A DNA stretch of 64,000 nucleotides from assembly GCA_965249955.1 (NCBI GenBank), contig OZ252261.1:2232001-2296000 (forward strand), written 5' to 3'. The notes below the pieces were generated by a model. That model was not told where the DNA came from, searched no databases, and saw nothing but the letters and a program-made list of their open reading frames with translations. The position numbers and the translations under genes were made by a program. This document shows positions 18,256 through 27,877 of this stretch, piece by piece (the first letter of the stretch is position 1; every line of letters begins with the position of its first letter). This DNA is from SB11 sp965249955 (GTDB lineage Bacteria; Bacteroidota; Bacteroidia; UBA8524).

Positions 18256-21200
18256 ATGCTACAAAAAAATATTTTATCAATTTTTATTTTTTTAATTATT
18301 GGTGTTCAAAGTGCTTTTGCGGGTTGGCAGCCGACTCTTGTAAATCGTATTGGGTCTCAAAGCAGCACTTGTGCAGCATTTAATCAATTTGATGTTTCAA
18401 GAACATTTGATAGTGATTTTGAAAATTTTGTATATCCTAATCCATCAAATTATTTAGACGCTAATGTTGTAAATAGAATAGTTTTGGGGATAAACAGGGA
18501 GTGTGTAGGTTCCTTTTCAGGGTTTGCAGCAAATTTGCCTTATGAGCTTGAGGTAGATGTTTTGGTTGAGTATTTGGATTATACAAAAGCTACACAATGG
18601 TTAACGGCAGGGTATAATTTAGGTACTGATGTTTGTCCGGGTTCATGTACACCTCCTCCAACAAAAACTAGTGTTACAAAAACATTAAAAGTTAAGTATG
18701 ATCCAAGTTATCAAACTACTGAAACCGAGCTTAGTTTTTACAGTTTTGAGGGTGGATACGATGTCAAAGTAACCGTTCAAGCTATACGGACTATATATGG
18801 GGGAAACACGTATACAACCGCTCCTAATAATGCTTATATAGAAAATGTTATAGCCATCGAAAGGTACCAAAACCTTGATATGTTTGGTTCTACAAGCCTT
18901 TCTTTTGCCACAAACCCTCTTTTTTCAAGTGAAGAAGGACTAATTACTATTAATAACTCTATAGCAGGTGCTGAAAGCTATGATATTGAGTGGTTATATG
19001 TCGATTGGTATTCAGGAGCAACTACCCCTTCAGGACAAGGTAGGTTTGCATTTGATTTTAGGAATAATGCAACAAGAGTAACGGTTAAAGACCTTACTTA
19101 TCGTATACCACTAATTTATCCTGAAGGGATTTTACTTTTTAGGGTGAGAGCCAATGGCGTTGCGCTTCCAAATACTGATGAGATAATTTCAACGCAATGG
19201 TTTGGGGCATCGTCGGGAAGTGTGGATGTTGCTTGGATATCAGGTGTAATTTCACCTGTAACTCCCACACCAACAGTATATGGATATAGGGTTACTGGAT
19301 TCAGTAAAAATTTCACTTGGCAGCATTCGGTCTCGTTTGCTGAAGAGAGTAAGAAAAAGCAAGTAATATCATATTTCGACGGTGCTTTATATAATAGACA
19401 AAGTGTTACTAAAAATAATACCACCGAAGCCGCTATAGTTGGTCAAACCATATATGATTTTAATGGTAGGCCTGCGGTACAAATATTACCAACACCTGTC
19501 CCTGAGGGACCAGGCTCTCCTTCTTTGCAAAACCTATCGTATAAAGTTAATTTTAACCAAACAAACAATAGCTCACGTAGCGGTAAAAACTATAATTATC
19601 AGGATTTTGATATTGATGCTACTAACTGTTCGGAGAGCAAAACCTCAAGTTTGTCAAATCTAAGTGGTTCAGCAAAATATTATTCCCCAAATAACCCTAC
19701 AAATAACATACATAGGGATAGAATTCCTAATGCCAATGGGTATGCTTTTTCACAGGTGGAATATATGCCTGATAATACAGGGAGGATAAGGCGACAAGGA
19801 GGAGTTGGAGACGGGCATAGACTAACGGGAGATAATGAAAATGGAGTTTTGCAAGTTGGGAAAGAAACCAAGTACCACTATGGTGTGCCGTATCAACGCG
19901 ATTTGTACAGACTTTTTGCAAATGAGGCAGGTGATGCAAATAGATACAAAAAAAATATAGTTATTGATCCCAATGGTCAGGCATCTATTTCATATATCGA
20001 TCCTATGGGTAGAGTAGTTGCAACAGCTTTAGGAGGAGACCCTGCCAATAGTTCTAATATGCTTCCCGTAGCAGGTAGAGCCCCACTTACAACAACAGTT
20101 GATATTACAGAAGGAAATACAAAAAACTATGTTGATTTAACTATATCTGCCGAGAATGATCTTTTTGTAATAAATAACGGCTCTGTAAATAAATTTTGGT
20201 ATAAGCTGGCAGTACCTATGCTTAATTACCAATGTGGTGCTACTGATTTTTGTTACGATTGTGTTTACGATTTAAATATCAGTATTACTGATGAGTGCGG
20301 CACTGAGTTAGTTCCTATTAATTATCAAAACAATAAAGTAGGGCTTACTAAACCGCCTGGGCATGAGTGTGGTGTAGATAGTATTATTTTTGAAACATCT
20401 GGCTATTTTCAATTGACCCTTAATCAAGGTTCATATAAAATTAAGAAAACTATATCAATAGATAAAGAGGCTTTAAACAATTATATAGATGAGTTATTAT
20501 CCTCTCCTAATATTGCTGATTGTGTTACCTCTTATGACGATTTAGTTATTCAAGAAAAAGGTAAACTAGACTACACAAATTGCAATTATACTTGTGAAAA
20601 GTGTAGTACGGATATTGCGGGATTGTTATCAGGGGGAAAAATATCTCAAGCAGAATACGATGAAAGAATAAAAGGCTGCGATGTCTTTTGTAAGCAAACT
20701 ACACCCTGCGATGCTTTATACGTACAAATGGTGGCTGATATGTCTCCCGGTGGGCAATATTTTGATGATTTACCTCAAGATGCTGCCTACTCAACAGCTT
20801 TGGGAAATGGGACAACTGATGATTTATTGCCAACTACTCCAAACAATACATGGTTGGATAATAACGATGGAGCCTTCTCTTATTTCTTTGGGGTATCAGG
20901 GGATTTAACTGTTAAACTAAATCAAGCAGGGGTAGTTATTAATAATTGGACAGACGTAAGAAAACACTGGATTGATGAGTTTGCAGAAATACTTGTAGAG
21001 ATGCATCCTGAGCACTGCTTGTATTTGCAATGCAAAAATGTAGCGGATTTAGGTAGCTATGCTTATGACGATGCAATACGCAACACTACAACAGCTGCTG
21101 ATGCAATAGCAAATGGATATTATAATCCAACAGACTCTAAATTTAATATAGCGGATTTATTCCCAAACTCTAGTAATCTTGACCCCTTTTTCGATGACCC

Positions 21201-24200
21201 GTCAAATAGTACATATAAAGCTAATTTGGAAAATGCGCTTGCAAAATATCCTGATAATAGCAGTAGCTATAATGCGTGGGAGTTTGTTGATTATTGGGTA
21301 GAATCATTAGGTAGCGATATACAAGGTTGCCTTACAGATTATGGTTGGACAATGTTTAGAAGTATATATTTGGAGAAGAAGCAAGAACAACTTAATGCTT
21401 ACTATGCTGCCAATTGTGGTTCTATAGCTATTGCTACGGGTTTTAGAAGGAGGTTTTATTATGATGCAACGCATGATGATGCTGACTTTGCCGCTGCATT
21501 TAACAATGCACCGATACCGGGGGCAGGTGCTACACAATCTACCTTTGATACTTATGTAAGGGATCAGTTAGATATTCACTGTGAAAAAGCGTGTAGTGCC
21601 TATATTGATCATTGGAAACAGTCGTTAGCGGGTTGCAATTTAACAACCCCGCAAATAGATATTGTTATTACTAAATTATTAGAGGTTTGCCAAGCGGGTT
21701 GCGATGCTACTGACCCAATGGGTACGCGATTTGCAAAGCCGGGTACAACACCTAGTGTGAAATCTTTTAGGGAAGCATTAGGTACACACTATTCTGCTGA
21801 AGTTTGTGATGATCTTTTAATAGAATGGCCAAGAGGAAATTATCACGACTATTGGGCTGAAATTACCCCCTATGCTAATCGTTGTGGTTGTTTACCAAAC
21901 CAACAAGCACCTACACCGGCAAATACTTGTGCTACGTGTGGTGAAAACTTAACCAGTGATGGAACCCATCTTTATGAAAATATACAGTTGGCCGAAAAAG
22001 AAAAATGCAAAAACTGTATTACTTGTGTAAATCTTGCGGGAGCATTAAAAGAGTTGGACGATCTTTATAACACTTCTTTTAATCCTGATACAGAGAATAA
22101 AAGGGTTATAATGGAAAACTATTTCAATCTGCGTTTTTCATTTAATCTTACTTATCTAGAGTATATAGATTTTATGCGCGACTGTGCAGGATTGACCTCT
22201 ATGTCAACAACAACGATTGCTGATTTTAGAAGTCACATGGTAGATTATGTTGACCCACAGCCTATTGTTTTTGGTAGCCAACAAATGATGGTGAGCGGGG
22301 GCTCTTTATTTTCTACTCAAGAGTCAACAACTGGTGGTACATCTGTACGGGAAGAATCTTTTTCATCATTTTCACAAAGCGGATTATTGCTTGAAAGTTT
22401 GGGTGCTGGAGGTGCTTCATCTATGTCGACTCCTGTTGGTTTTTCTACATTAGATAAATGCGGGTGTGATAAGTTGCTTGAATTGAAGAATACTTACTTA
22501 GACTACGTAGCTAATCCGTCTAATTACCCTACTTGCACACCAGGTAAATCTTTTAAAAATTTTGTAAACGATTGTGGGAATTATTGTGAAGGACAATGGG
22601 GAACTTTAGATGTGGATTATATATGGCAGGCCTGTAAAGATGCTGTTGATAAAGATCTTGATAATCCTTATTCTGGTGCTGGTTTTACTTGGTCAGATGT
22701 ACAATTAAAAAATTTAGATGAATTTGTAGATTTTGATAATAATACTACTTCTCCGAAGTTATTCATTCCTGAAAACTGTGATTGTACAATGCCTGCTATA
22801 CTTGATCCTCAAGTAACAATTACTGATGTTGAATGTGACGATTGTCTTCAAAACGCATTAATGAAGGCCTTAACTGCCAACGCTACCAATTTAAAAATTG
22901 ATGGGGTAGCTGTTACTGTGCAACAGATGTATGATTTTCTTACCAAGCCGGTGTTAAAGGAAGTAAGAACAAACTATGACCCTCAAACGAACACTTACAG
23001 CTATGAATATTTGTATTCAAAATGTATGTTTATGTATCCTTGGACAAACCCTTCCTATTTTTACAGAGCGGAGAGCTGGGATTTGTTCTTTATGATATTT
23101 GCACAGGCTGACGGGTGTTTTCCTCCTCCTCCATCAGGCACCTATATTCCTCCCCCAATTCCTGTGGATCCTTGCCCTGGCTGCCCTAGACCTCCCCGGG
23201 GGTATTATAGTGATAACTGGCCTTTTGGAGATCCACCTATTTTCTGTAATACTTGTTATAAACCAAATACAGAACTATTAACTCAGTCACTTGATTTTAT
23301 TAATCAGTTAACAACATTGTTTAATAGTGGTCGCCCACAAGCAGGTAATATGTTAATGTCTAGTGGCTGGTTAATTGATCCAACCGCTGGTGCTTATATA
23401 GGAGCACCTTTATATTCAGGTTCTTGCAGTAGCAATTTAAAATACAAGATTAAGTCTCATAACACAGGCAAACTAAATTCTACAGCTCCATCTCTTACCT
23501 TTACCGTAAGCGATGCAAGCGGAGGCGGAGGCTGTGCGCATACTTCGTTATGGACATTAACATTTCCTGATGTAGATGATAATTATAGGTTTAATTATAT
23601 AACTGAATTTACTGAAATTTTGCCCGCACCCCGTGATTGTGATGGTAACTCAAATGGTTTTTGGGTGGGTGTTAAAGTAAGAAAACCTGATAATACAGAA
23701 GAAGAGATTAAGTATATGTATGCTACGGTTACTAATCAAGTTTTTTATACAGAAGAAGCAGGACAATGCAAGCAACTGTGCAACAAGCCCATACTGCCTG
23801 TAGTTGAACCTGTTGACTATTGCACAGACTTTTTAGATCGTGTGGCCGAGAGTAATGCTGCAACACTGTACGAACAACAAATTGATAACCTTCGTCGTGA
23901 TTTTACGAATAAGTATGTAGAGAAATGTATGAGTGCTTTTGATTATTTGCACCGTGAATATACCTACGACGAATACCACTATACCTTATACTTTTACGAC
24001 CAAGCTGATAACCTAATAAAAACCGTGCCTCCAAAAGGGGTAGTATTGTTGAGTGATAACTCAATAGACTCGGCGTATAAGTACGTAAGTACGCCACTTA
24101 CTGAGCCGCGCATATTGCCCAACCACAACTATATTACCGATTACAAATACAATACGCTGAACCAACTGACCGAGCAAAGTACGCCTGATGCAGGTATTAG

Positions 24201-27200
24201 CAAGTTTTGGTACGATAAGTTGGGGCGTATAGTACTCTCGCAAAACAGCAAACAAGCAACTTATAACAATAGAGGGCGTAAGAAGTACAGCTATACTATG
24301 TACGATAAGCTGGGGCGTATTATTGAGGCAGGTGAATTGCAAACTACGGCAACCGTTACCCCTGATAACACAGCTACCGATACTTGGATAACCACCACCA
24401 TAGTCAACAGTAGCGAGAAAACCCAAATTACCCGTACTTACTACGATTATACCCCCGGGTGGCAAACGGCATTGGGTATACCCAATTTTAGCCCTACTAA
24501 CCTGCGCAACCGTGTGGTGGCTACCTGCTATTACGAAACGTACCCAGCCAACCCACAAGACTATAACCATGCCACGCACTATACCTACGATGTATTGGGC
24601 AATGTGCACCAACTGGTGCAGGATATGCCACAGTTGGAGGCTATGGGGCAACGCTACAAACAAATTTTTTATAATTACGATTTGGCAAGCGGCAATGTAA
24701 ACTTAGTAAGCTACCAACCCGGAGAGGTTGATCAGTTTTACCACTATTATGAATACGATGCCGACAATCGAATAACGGATGTATACACGGCGCGCAACCC
24801 TGCCATAAACGACCTTTCGACTGCGCTTAAGATGACAGTTGGGCTGCCCGAGTTTAACCCCAGTATGGGTTGGCAAAAAGATGCTAAATATTTGTATTAC
24901 CTGCATGGCCCATTGGCACGTGTGGAGCTGGGACAAAACCAAGTACAGGGCACTGACTATACCTATACCCTACACGGCTGGCTAAAAGCCATAAACGACG
25001 GTTTGATGCAAAACGCTCACGACCCCGGACTGGACGGAAATGCCACCGTAGGAAACGCCAACCGATGGTTTGGACGGGATGCTGCTGCTATTGAATTAGG
25101 CTACTACAAAAGCAATGCAGCCAGTACCATAGAAGACTATACCGCCATAGGCAACAACGGGCATATAAGCGGCAAAACAGGTAGCAACTTTGGCCAGAGT
25201 ACTGTAAGTTTGTATAACGGCAATATAGGCAGCATGGTAACTACCCTTCCCGATAAAACCCAACTAAGCACCAACAACGTAGTGCAAGCCAGTTCGCGCG
25301 GGGCAGTATACCAATACGACCAACTGAACCGTATACGCGAAAGTTGGAGTTTTACCAATACCGATGTACCCAACTACCAATGGGATAATAACCTAATGCC
25401 CGGAGCCATACCCCAAGAGTGGCTTACCCAATATACCTACGATGCTATGGGCAACCTTGAAACCCTAAAAAGACAAGGAGGAACGGGAGCAACGGATATG
25501 GACCAGCTGACCTATAACTACGACTACGGTACACCCACATGGAAAAACCAATTGCTGCACGTAGACGATAGCAAAGCAGCAGGGCTGCACACCGAAGACA
25601 TAGACGACCAAGCCGCCAACAACTATACCTACGATGAAATAGGCAACCTGATAGCCGATGTAGCCGAAGAGATACAAACTATTGAGTGGACGGTATACGG
25701 AAAAATAAAAAAGATAACCCGCACAGGAACAAGCACCAAACCCAACCTAGAGTTTGAATACAATACCACAGGACAACGGGTAGTGAAAAAGGTATTGCCC
25801 AACAACGGAGATAAACCCACTGTAACCTATTATATGCGAGATGCAAGTGGCAATATAATGGCCACCTACAAACACTATTACGAGATAATAGATATACCCA
25901 GCAATGCAGCCGAAGAACGCTTGGCGGTACAAGAATTTGATATATATGGAAGCAGCCGACTGGGTACACTAAACAAAGAAGCCATAGTAGCTTCACGCAT
26001 AGGGGTATACAGTGGGGGGGCATTTATACCCGGCAACCCCGATACCTATACCATAGCCGCACCCCTAGACTTTGAGCTAAGCGACGAACAAACAGGCTAT
26101 AAAAACTACGAACTAACCAACCATTTAGGCAATGTGCTTGCTACCATTACCGATAGGAAAGTACCCTTTGTAAATGGAAGCAGCTACGATTATTTTAATG
26201 CACAAGTAGTATCTATGACGGATTACTACCCCTTTGGTATGCAGATAGAAGAACGTAGTTGGAGTATTAGCAGTTATAGGTTCGGGTTTAATGGACAGGA
26301 GAAGGATGATGAAGTAAGTGGCGAGGGGAACGCCCTTAATTTCGGTAGCCGGATTATGGATCCACGCTTGGGTAGGTTTTTGAGTAGCGACCCCTTGCGA
26401 GGAAAGTATCCAGGTCTTTCGCCATACCATTTTGCGGCCAACAATCCAATAATTTTCATTGATAAGGATGGTAATGATTTTATTATATTCATAAAAACAA
26501 CAACTGTTCGGGTAGATGAACACCATGTGGGCGATAAAATTTTTGCTACAACAACTCAATTTGAGGATATAACATACCAAGTTGTTGCACATCCAGGGCC
26601 TGATAGATTTTTTTATCAAACGGATGAAGTATCCGAAAGAGTGATCCATCAAGTAGGTTTGGCTGATATTACTCAAAGTTCAGTGGAACAAAATTATAAA
26701 GAATTTTATCCTATAAACTCCAATGGTTCTGTAAACTCTAGATATACTTCGCAAATTACACAATCAAGTAATGGGTTATTCGATTTTATTGATAATCCTG
26801 GTGGGTTGGGTTTGTTTTGGGATTCTGATTGGGACGCTCTTGCAAAATTAGCCCCCCAAGAGTTAGTTGACTATTTGGCTACAAGAAATGGTATTTATAA
26901 ACATCTTGAAGGTAGAAAAACTACTAATCAAATTGCACAGGCTGGAATAACAGCTATATCACTAGCACTTGCAGCGGCAGATATAGCACCAGTTCTTTTA
27001 CAAGCATTACAAGCCGCAAAAGCGGCCTATGTAACTGGCAAACTAATGCCAGGAGGCGCGGCAGTTGGAACTAAATCTACAAACTATGTTAGAACGGTTG
27101 AGGGAACTTTACAAGATGCTCAAGCATACGTAGATGATATTGTAAATACTTCTGGCGCCACAGTCGTTCAGAACTCCACATATAAAGGTACGCTTTACCA

Positions 27201-27342
27201 ACTCCCCAATGGCCAAGGCACTATTGGCATTCGACAAATTACAATGCGAAATCAAAATAAAGGTGTTCCCGCAGCTACGGTTGATGTAAATGTTACAGGA
27301 GTACCATATAAAGAGATTAAATATGTACCAAAAACAAATTAA
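18256..27342 (+). CDS. RHS/YD-repeat polymorphic toxin, 3028 aa
   Basis: The signal peptide ends near SAFAG. The front ~1850 residues are a Bacteroidota-specific region. They include a DUF6443-like stretch (VISYFDGALYNRQSV, QTIYDFNGRPAVQILPTP) and many paired cysteines. YD repeats start near residue 1893 (YDKLGRI, YDVLGNV, YDADNRI, YDQLNRI, YDAMGNL, YDEIGNL). The RHS-associated core ends at GFNGQEKDDE (from 2676), then SRIMDPRLGRFLSSDPL and a DKDGND boundary near 2736. Residues ~2737-3028 are a unique tip with an Ala-rich helical stretch (~2895-2930) and a terminal GTLYQLPNGQGTIGIRQ segment. I cannot assign this to a toxin family. There is no T9SS sorting domain. The core is visibly more GC-rich than the front and the tip. 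RHS shells are known to encapsulate C-terminal toxins; the killing target here is unknown. The immunity candidate starts two bases after the stop. Confidence 0.9.
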   Translation: MLQKNILSIFIFLIIGVQSAFAGWQPTLVNRIGSQSSTCAAFNQFDVSRTFDSDFENFVYPNPSNYLDANVVNRIVLGINRECVGSFSGFAANLPYELEVDVLVEYLDYTKATQWLTAGYNLGTDVCPGSCTPPPTKTSVTKTLKVKYDPSYQTTETELSFYSFEGGYDVKVTVQAIRTIYGGNTYTTAPNNAYIENVIAIERYQNLDMFGSTSLSFATNPLFSSEEGLITINNSIAGAESYDIEWLYVDWYSGATTPSGQGRFAFDFRNNATRVTVKDLTYRIPLIYPEGILLFRVRANGVALPNTDEIISTQWFGASSGSVDVAWISGVISPVTPTPTVYGYRVTGFSKNFTWQHSVSFAEESKKKQVISYFDGALYNRQSVTKNNTTEAAIVGQTIYDFNGRPAVQILPTPVPEGPGSPSLQNLSYKVNFNQTNNSSRSGKNYNYQDFDIDATNCSESKTSSLSNLSGSAKYYSPNNPTNNIHRDRIPNANGYAFSQVEYMPDNTGRIRRQGGVGDGHRLTGDNENGVLQVGKETKYHYGVPYQRDLYRLFANEAGDANRYKKNIVIDPNGQASISYIDPMGRVVATALGGDPANSSNMLPVAGRAPLTTTVDITEGNTKNYVDLTISAENDLFVINNGSVNKFWYKLAVPMLNYQCGATDFCYDCVYDLNISITDECGTELVPINYQNNKVGLTKPPGHECGVDSIIFETSGYFQLTLNQGSYKIKKTISIDKEALNNYIDELLSSPNIADCVTSYDDLVIQEKGKLDYTNCNYTCEKCSTDIAGLLSGGKISQAEYDERIKGCDVFCKQTTPCDALYVQMVADMSPGGQYFDDLPQDAAYSTALGNGTTDDLLPTTPNNTWLDNNDGAFSYFFGVSGDLTVKLNQAGVVINNWTDVRKHWIDEFAEILVEMHPEHCLYLQCKNVADLGSYAYDDAIRNTTTAADAIANGYYNPTDSKFNIADLFPNSSNLDPFFDDPSNSTYKANLENALAKYPDNSSSYNAWEFVDYWVESLGSDIQGCLTDYGWTMFRSIYLEKKQEQLNAYYAANCGSIAIATGFRRRFYYDATHDDADFAAAFNNAPIPGAGATQSTFDTYVRDQLDIHCEKACSAYIDHWKQSLAGCNLTTPQIDIVITKLLEVCQAGCDATDPMGTRFAKPGTTPSVKSFREALGTHYSAEVCDDLLIEWPRGNYHDYWAEITPYANRCGCLPNQQAPTPANTCATCGENLTSDGTHLYENIQLAEKEKCKNCITCVNLAGALKELDDLYNTSFNPDTENKRVIMENYFNLRFSFNLTYLEYIDFMRDCAGLTSMSTTTIADFRSHMVDYVDPQPIVFGSQQMMVSGGSLFSTQESTTGGTSVREESFSSFSQSGLLLESLGAGGASSMSTPVGFSTLDKCGCDKLLELKNTYLDYVANPSNYPTCTPGKSFKNFVNDCGNYCEGQWGTLDVDYIWQACKDAVDKDLDNPYSGAGFTWSDVQLKNLDEFVDFDNNTTSPKLFIPENCDCTMPAILDPQVTITDVECDDCLQNALMKALTANATNLKIDGVAVTVQQMYDFLTKPVLKEVRTNYDPQTNTYSYEYLYSKCMFMYPWTNPSYFYRAESWDLFFMIFAQADGCFPPPPSGTYIPPPIPVDPCPGCPRPPRGYYSDNWPFGDPPIFCNTCYKPNTELLTQSLDFINQLTTLFNSGRPQAGNMLMSSGWLIDPTAGAYIGAPLYSGSCSSNLKYKIKSHNTGKLNSTAPSLTFTVSDASGGGGCAHTSLWTLTFPDVDDNYRFNYITEFTEILPAPRDCDGNSNGFWVGVKVRKPDNTEEEIKYMYATVTNQVFYTEEAGQCKQLCNKPILPVVEPVDYCTDFLDRVAESNAATLYEQQIDNLRRDFTNKYVEKCMSAFDYLHREYTYDEYHYTLYFYDQADNLIKTVPPKGVVLLSDNSIDSAYKYVSTPLTEPRILPNHNYITDYKYNTLNQLTEQSTPDAGISKFWYDKLGRIVLSQNSKQATYNNRGRKKYSYTMYDKLGRIIEAGELQTTATVTPDNTATDTWITTTIVNSSEKTQITRTYYDYTPGWQTALGIPNFSPTNLRNRVVATCYYETYPANPQDYNHATHYTYDVLGNVHQLVQDMPQLEAMGQRYKQIFYNYDLASGNVNLVSYQPGEVDQFYHYYEYDADNRITDVYTARNPAINDLSTALKMTVGLPEFNPSMGWQKDAKYLYYLHGPLARVELGQNQVQGTDYTYTLHGWLKAINDGLMQNAHDPGLDGNATVGNANRWFGRDAAAIELGYYKSNAASTIEDYTAIGNNGHISGKTGSNFGQSTVSLYNGNIGSMVTTLPDKTQLSTNNVVQASSRGAVYQYDQLNRIRESWSFTNTDVPNYQWDNNLMPGAIPQEWLTQYTYDAMGNLETLKRQGGTGATDMDQLTYNYDYGTPTWKNQLLHVDDSKAAGLHTEDIDDQAANNYTYDEIGNLIADVAEEIQTIEWTVYGKIKKITRTGTSTKPNLEFEYNTTGQRVVKKVLPNNGDKPTVTYYMRDASGNIMATYKHYYEIIDIPSNAAEERLAVQEFDIYGSSRLGTLNKEAIVASRIGVYSGGAFIPGNPDTYTIAAPLDFELSDEQTGYKNYELTNHLGNVLATITDRKVPFVNGSSYDYFNAQVVSMTDYYPFGMQIEERSWSISSYRFGFNGQEKDDEVSGEGNALNFGSRIMDPRLGRFLSSDPLRGKYPGLSPYHFAANNPIIFIDKDGNDFIIFIKTTTVRVDEHHVGDKIFATTTQFEDITYQVVAHPGPDRFFYQTDEVSERVIHQVGLADITQSSVEQNYKEFYPINSNGSVNSRYTSQITQSSNGLFDFIDNPGGLGLFWDSDWDALAKLAPQELVDYLATRNGIYKHLEGRKTTNQIAQAGITAISLALAAADIAPVLLQALQAAKAAYVTGKLMPGGAAVGTKSTNYVRTVEGTLQDAQAYVDDIVNTSGATVVQNSTYKGTLYQLPNGQGTIGIRQITMRNQNKGVPAATVDVNVTGVPYKEIKYVPKTN
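24691..26308 (+). repeat. RHS core, copy A (in the main toxin gene)
   Basis: This aligns without gaps at a constant offset of 4132 bp with copy B at 28823-30440. Bases 24733-25454 (722 bp) are identical to 28865-29586 as far as I can compare by eye. Beyond 25455 scattered, mainly third-position differences appear, and similarity stops where the toxin tip begins. This gives a substrate for homologous exchange of tips. Confidence 0.9.
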
Positions 27343-27343
27343 T

Positions 27344-27673
27344 ATGAGAGAGAATCTTAAAGATGAATTGTTTGCGACGTTAAAAGAGGATTATATTGGT
27401 TTTTGGATGATATACTCCATTGTTAAAGACTTTAACCCGGAGTTTTCAAGGGAAACCTTAATTAACGAGGTTATTGATACTATAAAACACCTATGCAATA
27501 CTGACGGTATTATGGTTGGAGAAATGCAAGAAAAGTCTGATGGTAAGGTATATTTTAATGAGTGGTTTTTTTCACCAGAAGAAAAATTTTCTAGAATCCA
27601 CTTAGAATGGAAAAAAATAGATTTTAAAGAACCTGATATTGGTGATATTGAAATCTATTTTGCTTTTAAATAA
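27344..27673 (+). CDS. Candidate immunity protein for toxin tip 1
   Basis: The 109-aa cytoplasmic protein is small and acidic (MRENLKDELFATLKEDYIGF and onwards), with no signal peptide or membrane segment. It ends with GDIEIYFAFK. I chose the ATG at 27344, two bases after the toxin stop; an in-frame ATG at 27323 would overlap the toxin gene. A small orphan gene directly behind a variable RHS tip is the standard position of the cognate immunity gene, so the role comes from context and not from sequence similarity. Two terminator hairpins follow. Confidence 0.65.
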   Translation: MRENLKDELFATLKEDYIGFWMIYSIVKDFNPEFSRETLINEVIDTIKHLCNTDGIMVGEMQEKSDGKVYFNEWFFSPEEKFSRIHLEWKKIDFKEPDIGDIEIYFAFK

Positions 27674-27725
27674 GTAAGGTCGGGTCGTGTCCCAAATTAT
27701 CACCTTTGTATAAAAAAGTTATGGA

Positions 27726-27750
27726 AGTCCCGAGAAATCGGGGCTTTTTG
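27726..27750 (+). terminator. Terminator hairpin behind immunity gene 1
   Basis: The stem AGTCCCGA/TCGGGGCT (one G-T pair) has a four-base loop followed by T5. It is suitably placed to end the RHS transcript. Confidence 0.7.
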
Positions 27751-27767
27751 TTTTATATAGTATTGAA

Positions 27768-27799
27768 AACGGGGGGTATTGTACCCCTCGTTTTTTGTT
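27768..27799 (+). terminator. Second terminator hairpin
   Basis: An 11-bp stem, AACGGGGGGTA (27768-27778) with TACCCCTCGTT (27782-27792, one G-T pair), has a three-base loop and a following T-rich stretch. With the preceding hairpin it would strongly insulate the displaced cassette from the main operon. Confidence 0.7.
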
Positions 27800-27877
27800 T
27801 GCGTTCTTTCTAAGGCTTCAATACTGGCTTTTTTTAGAACACGTGTCCCAAATTATCACCTAAAAGTAACTACAATT

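Larger units (their letters stand above)
27686..27861. repeat. 20-bp direct repeat behind immunity gene 1
   Basis: CGTGTCCCAAATTATCACCT occurs at 27686-27705 and again at 27842-27861, a spacing of 156 bp. The second copy lies 16 bp before the IS1-type transposase remnant. The repeats enclose two terminator hairpins and are probably insertion-sequence ends or a duplication made by one. Read on the minus strand the unit begins AGGTGATAATTTGGG, which recalls IS1-type termini (GGTGAT...). Confidence 0.7.

Noticed and set aside
24061..24663. A 200-codon minus-strand frame inside the RHS gene
   Set aside because: It is antisense to well-formed YD repeats. Similar antisense frames recur in the duplicated core, as expected from the codon bias of the coding strand.
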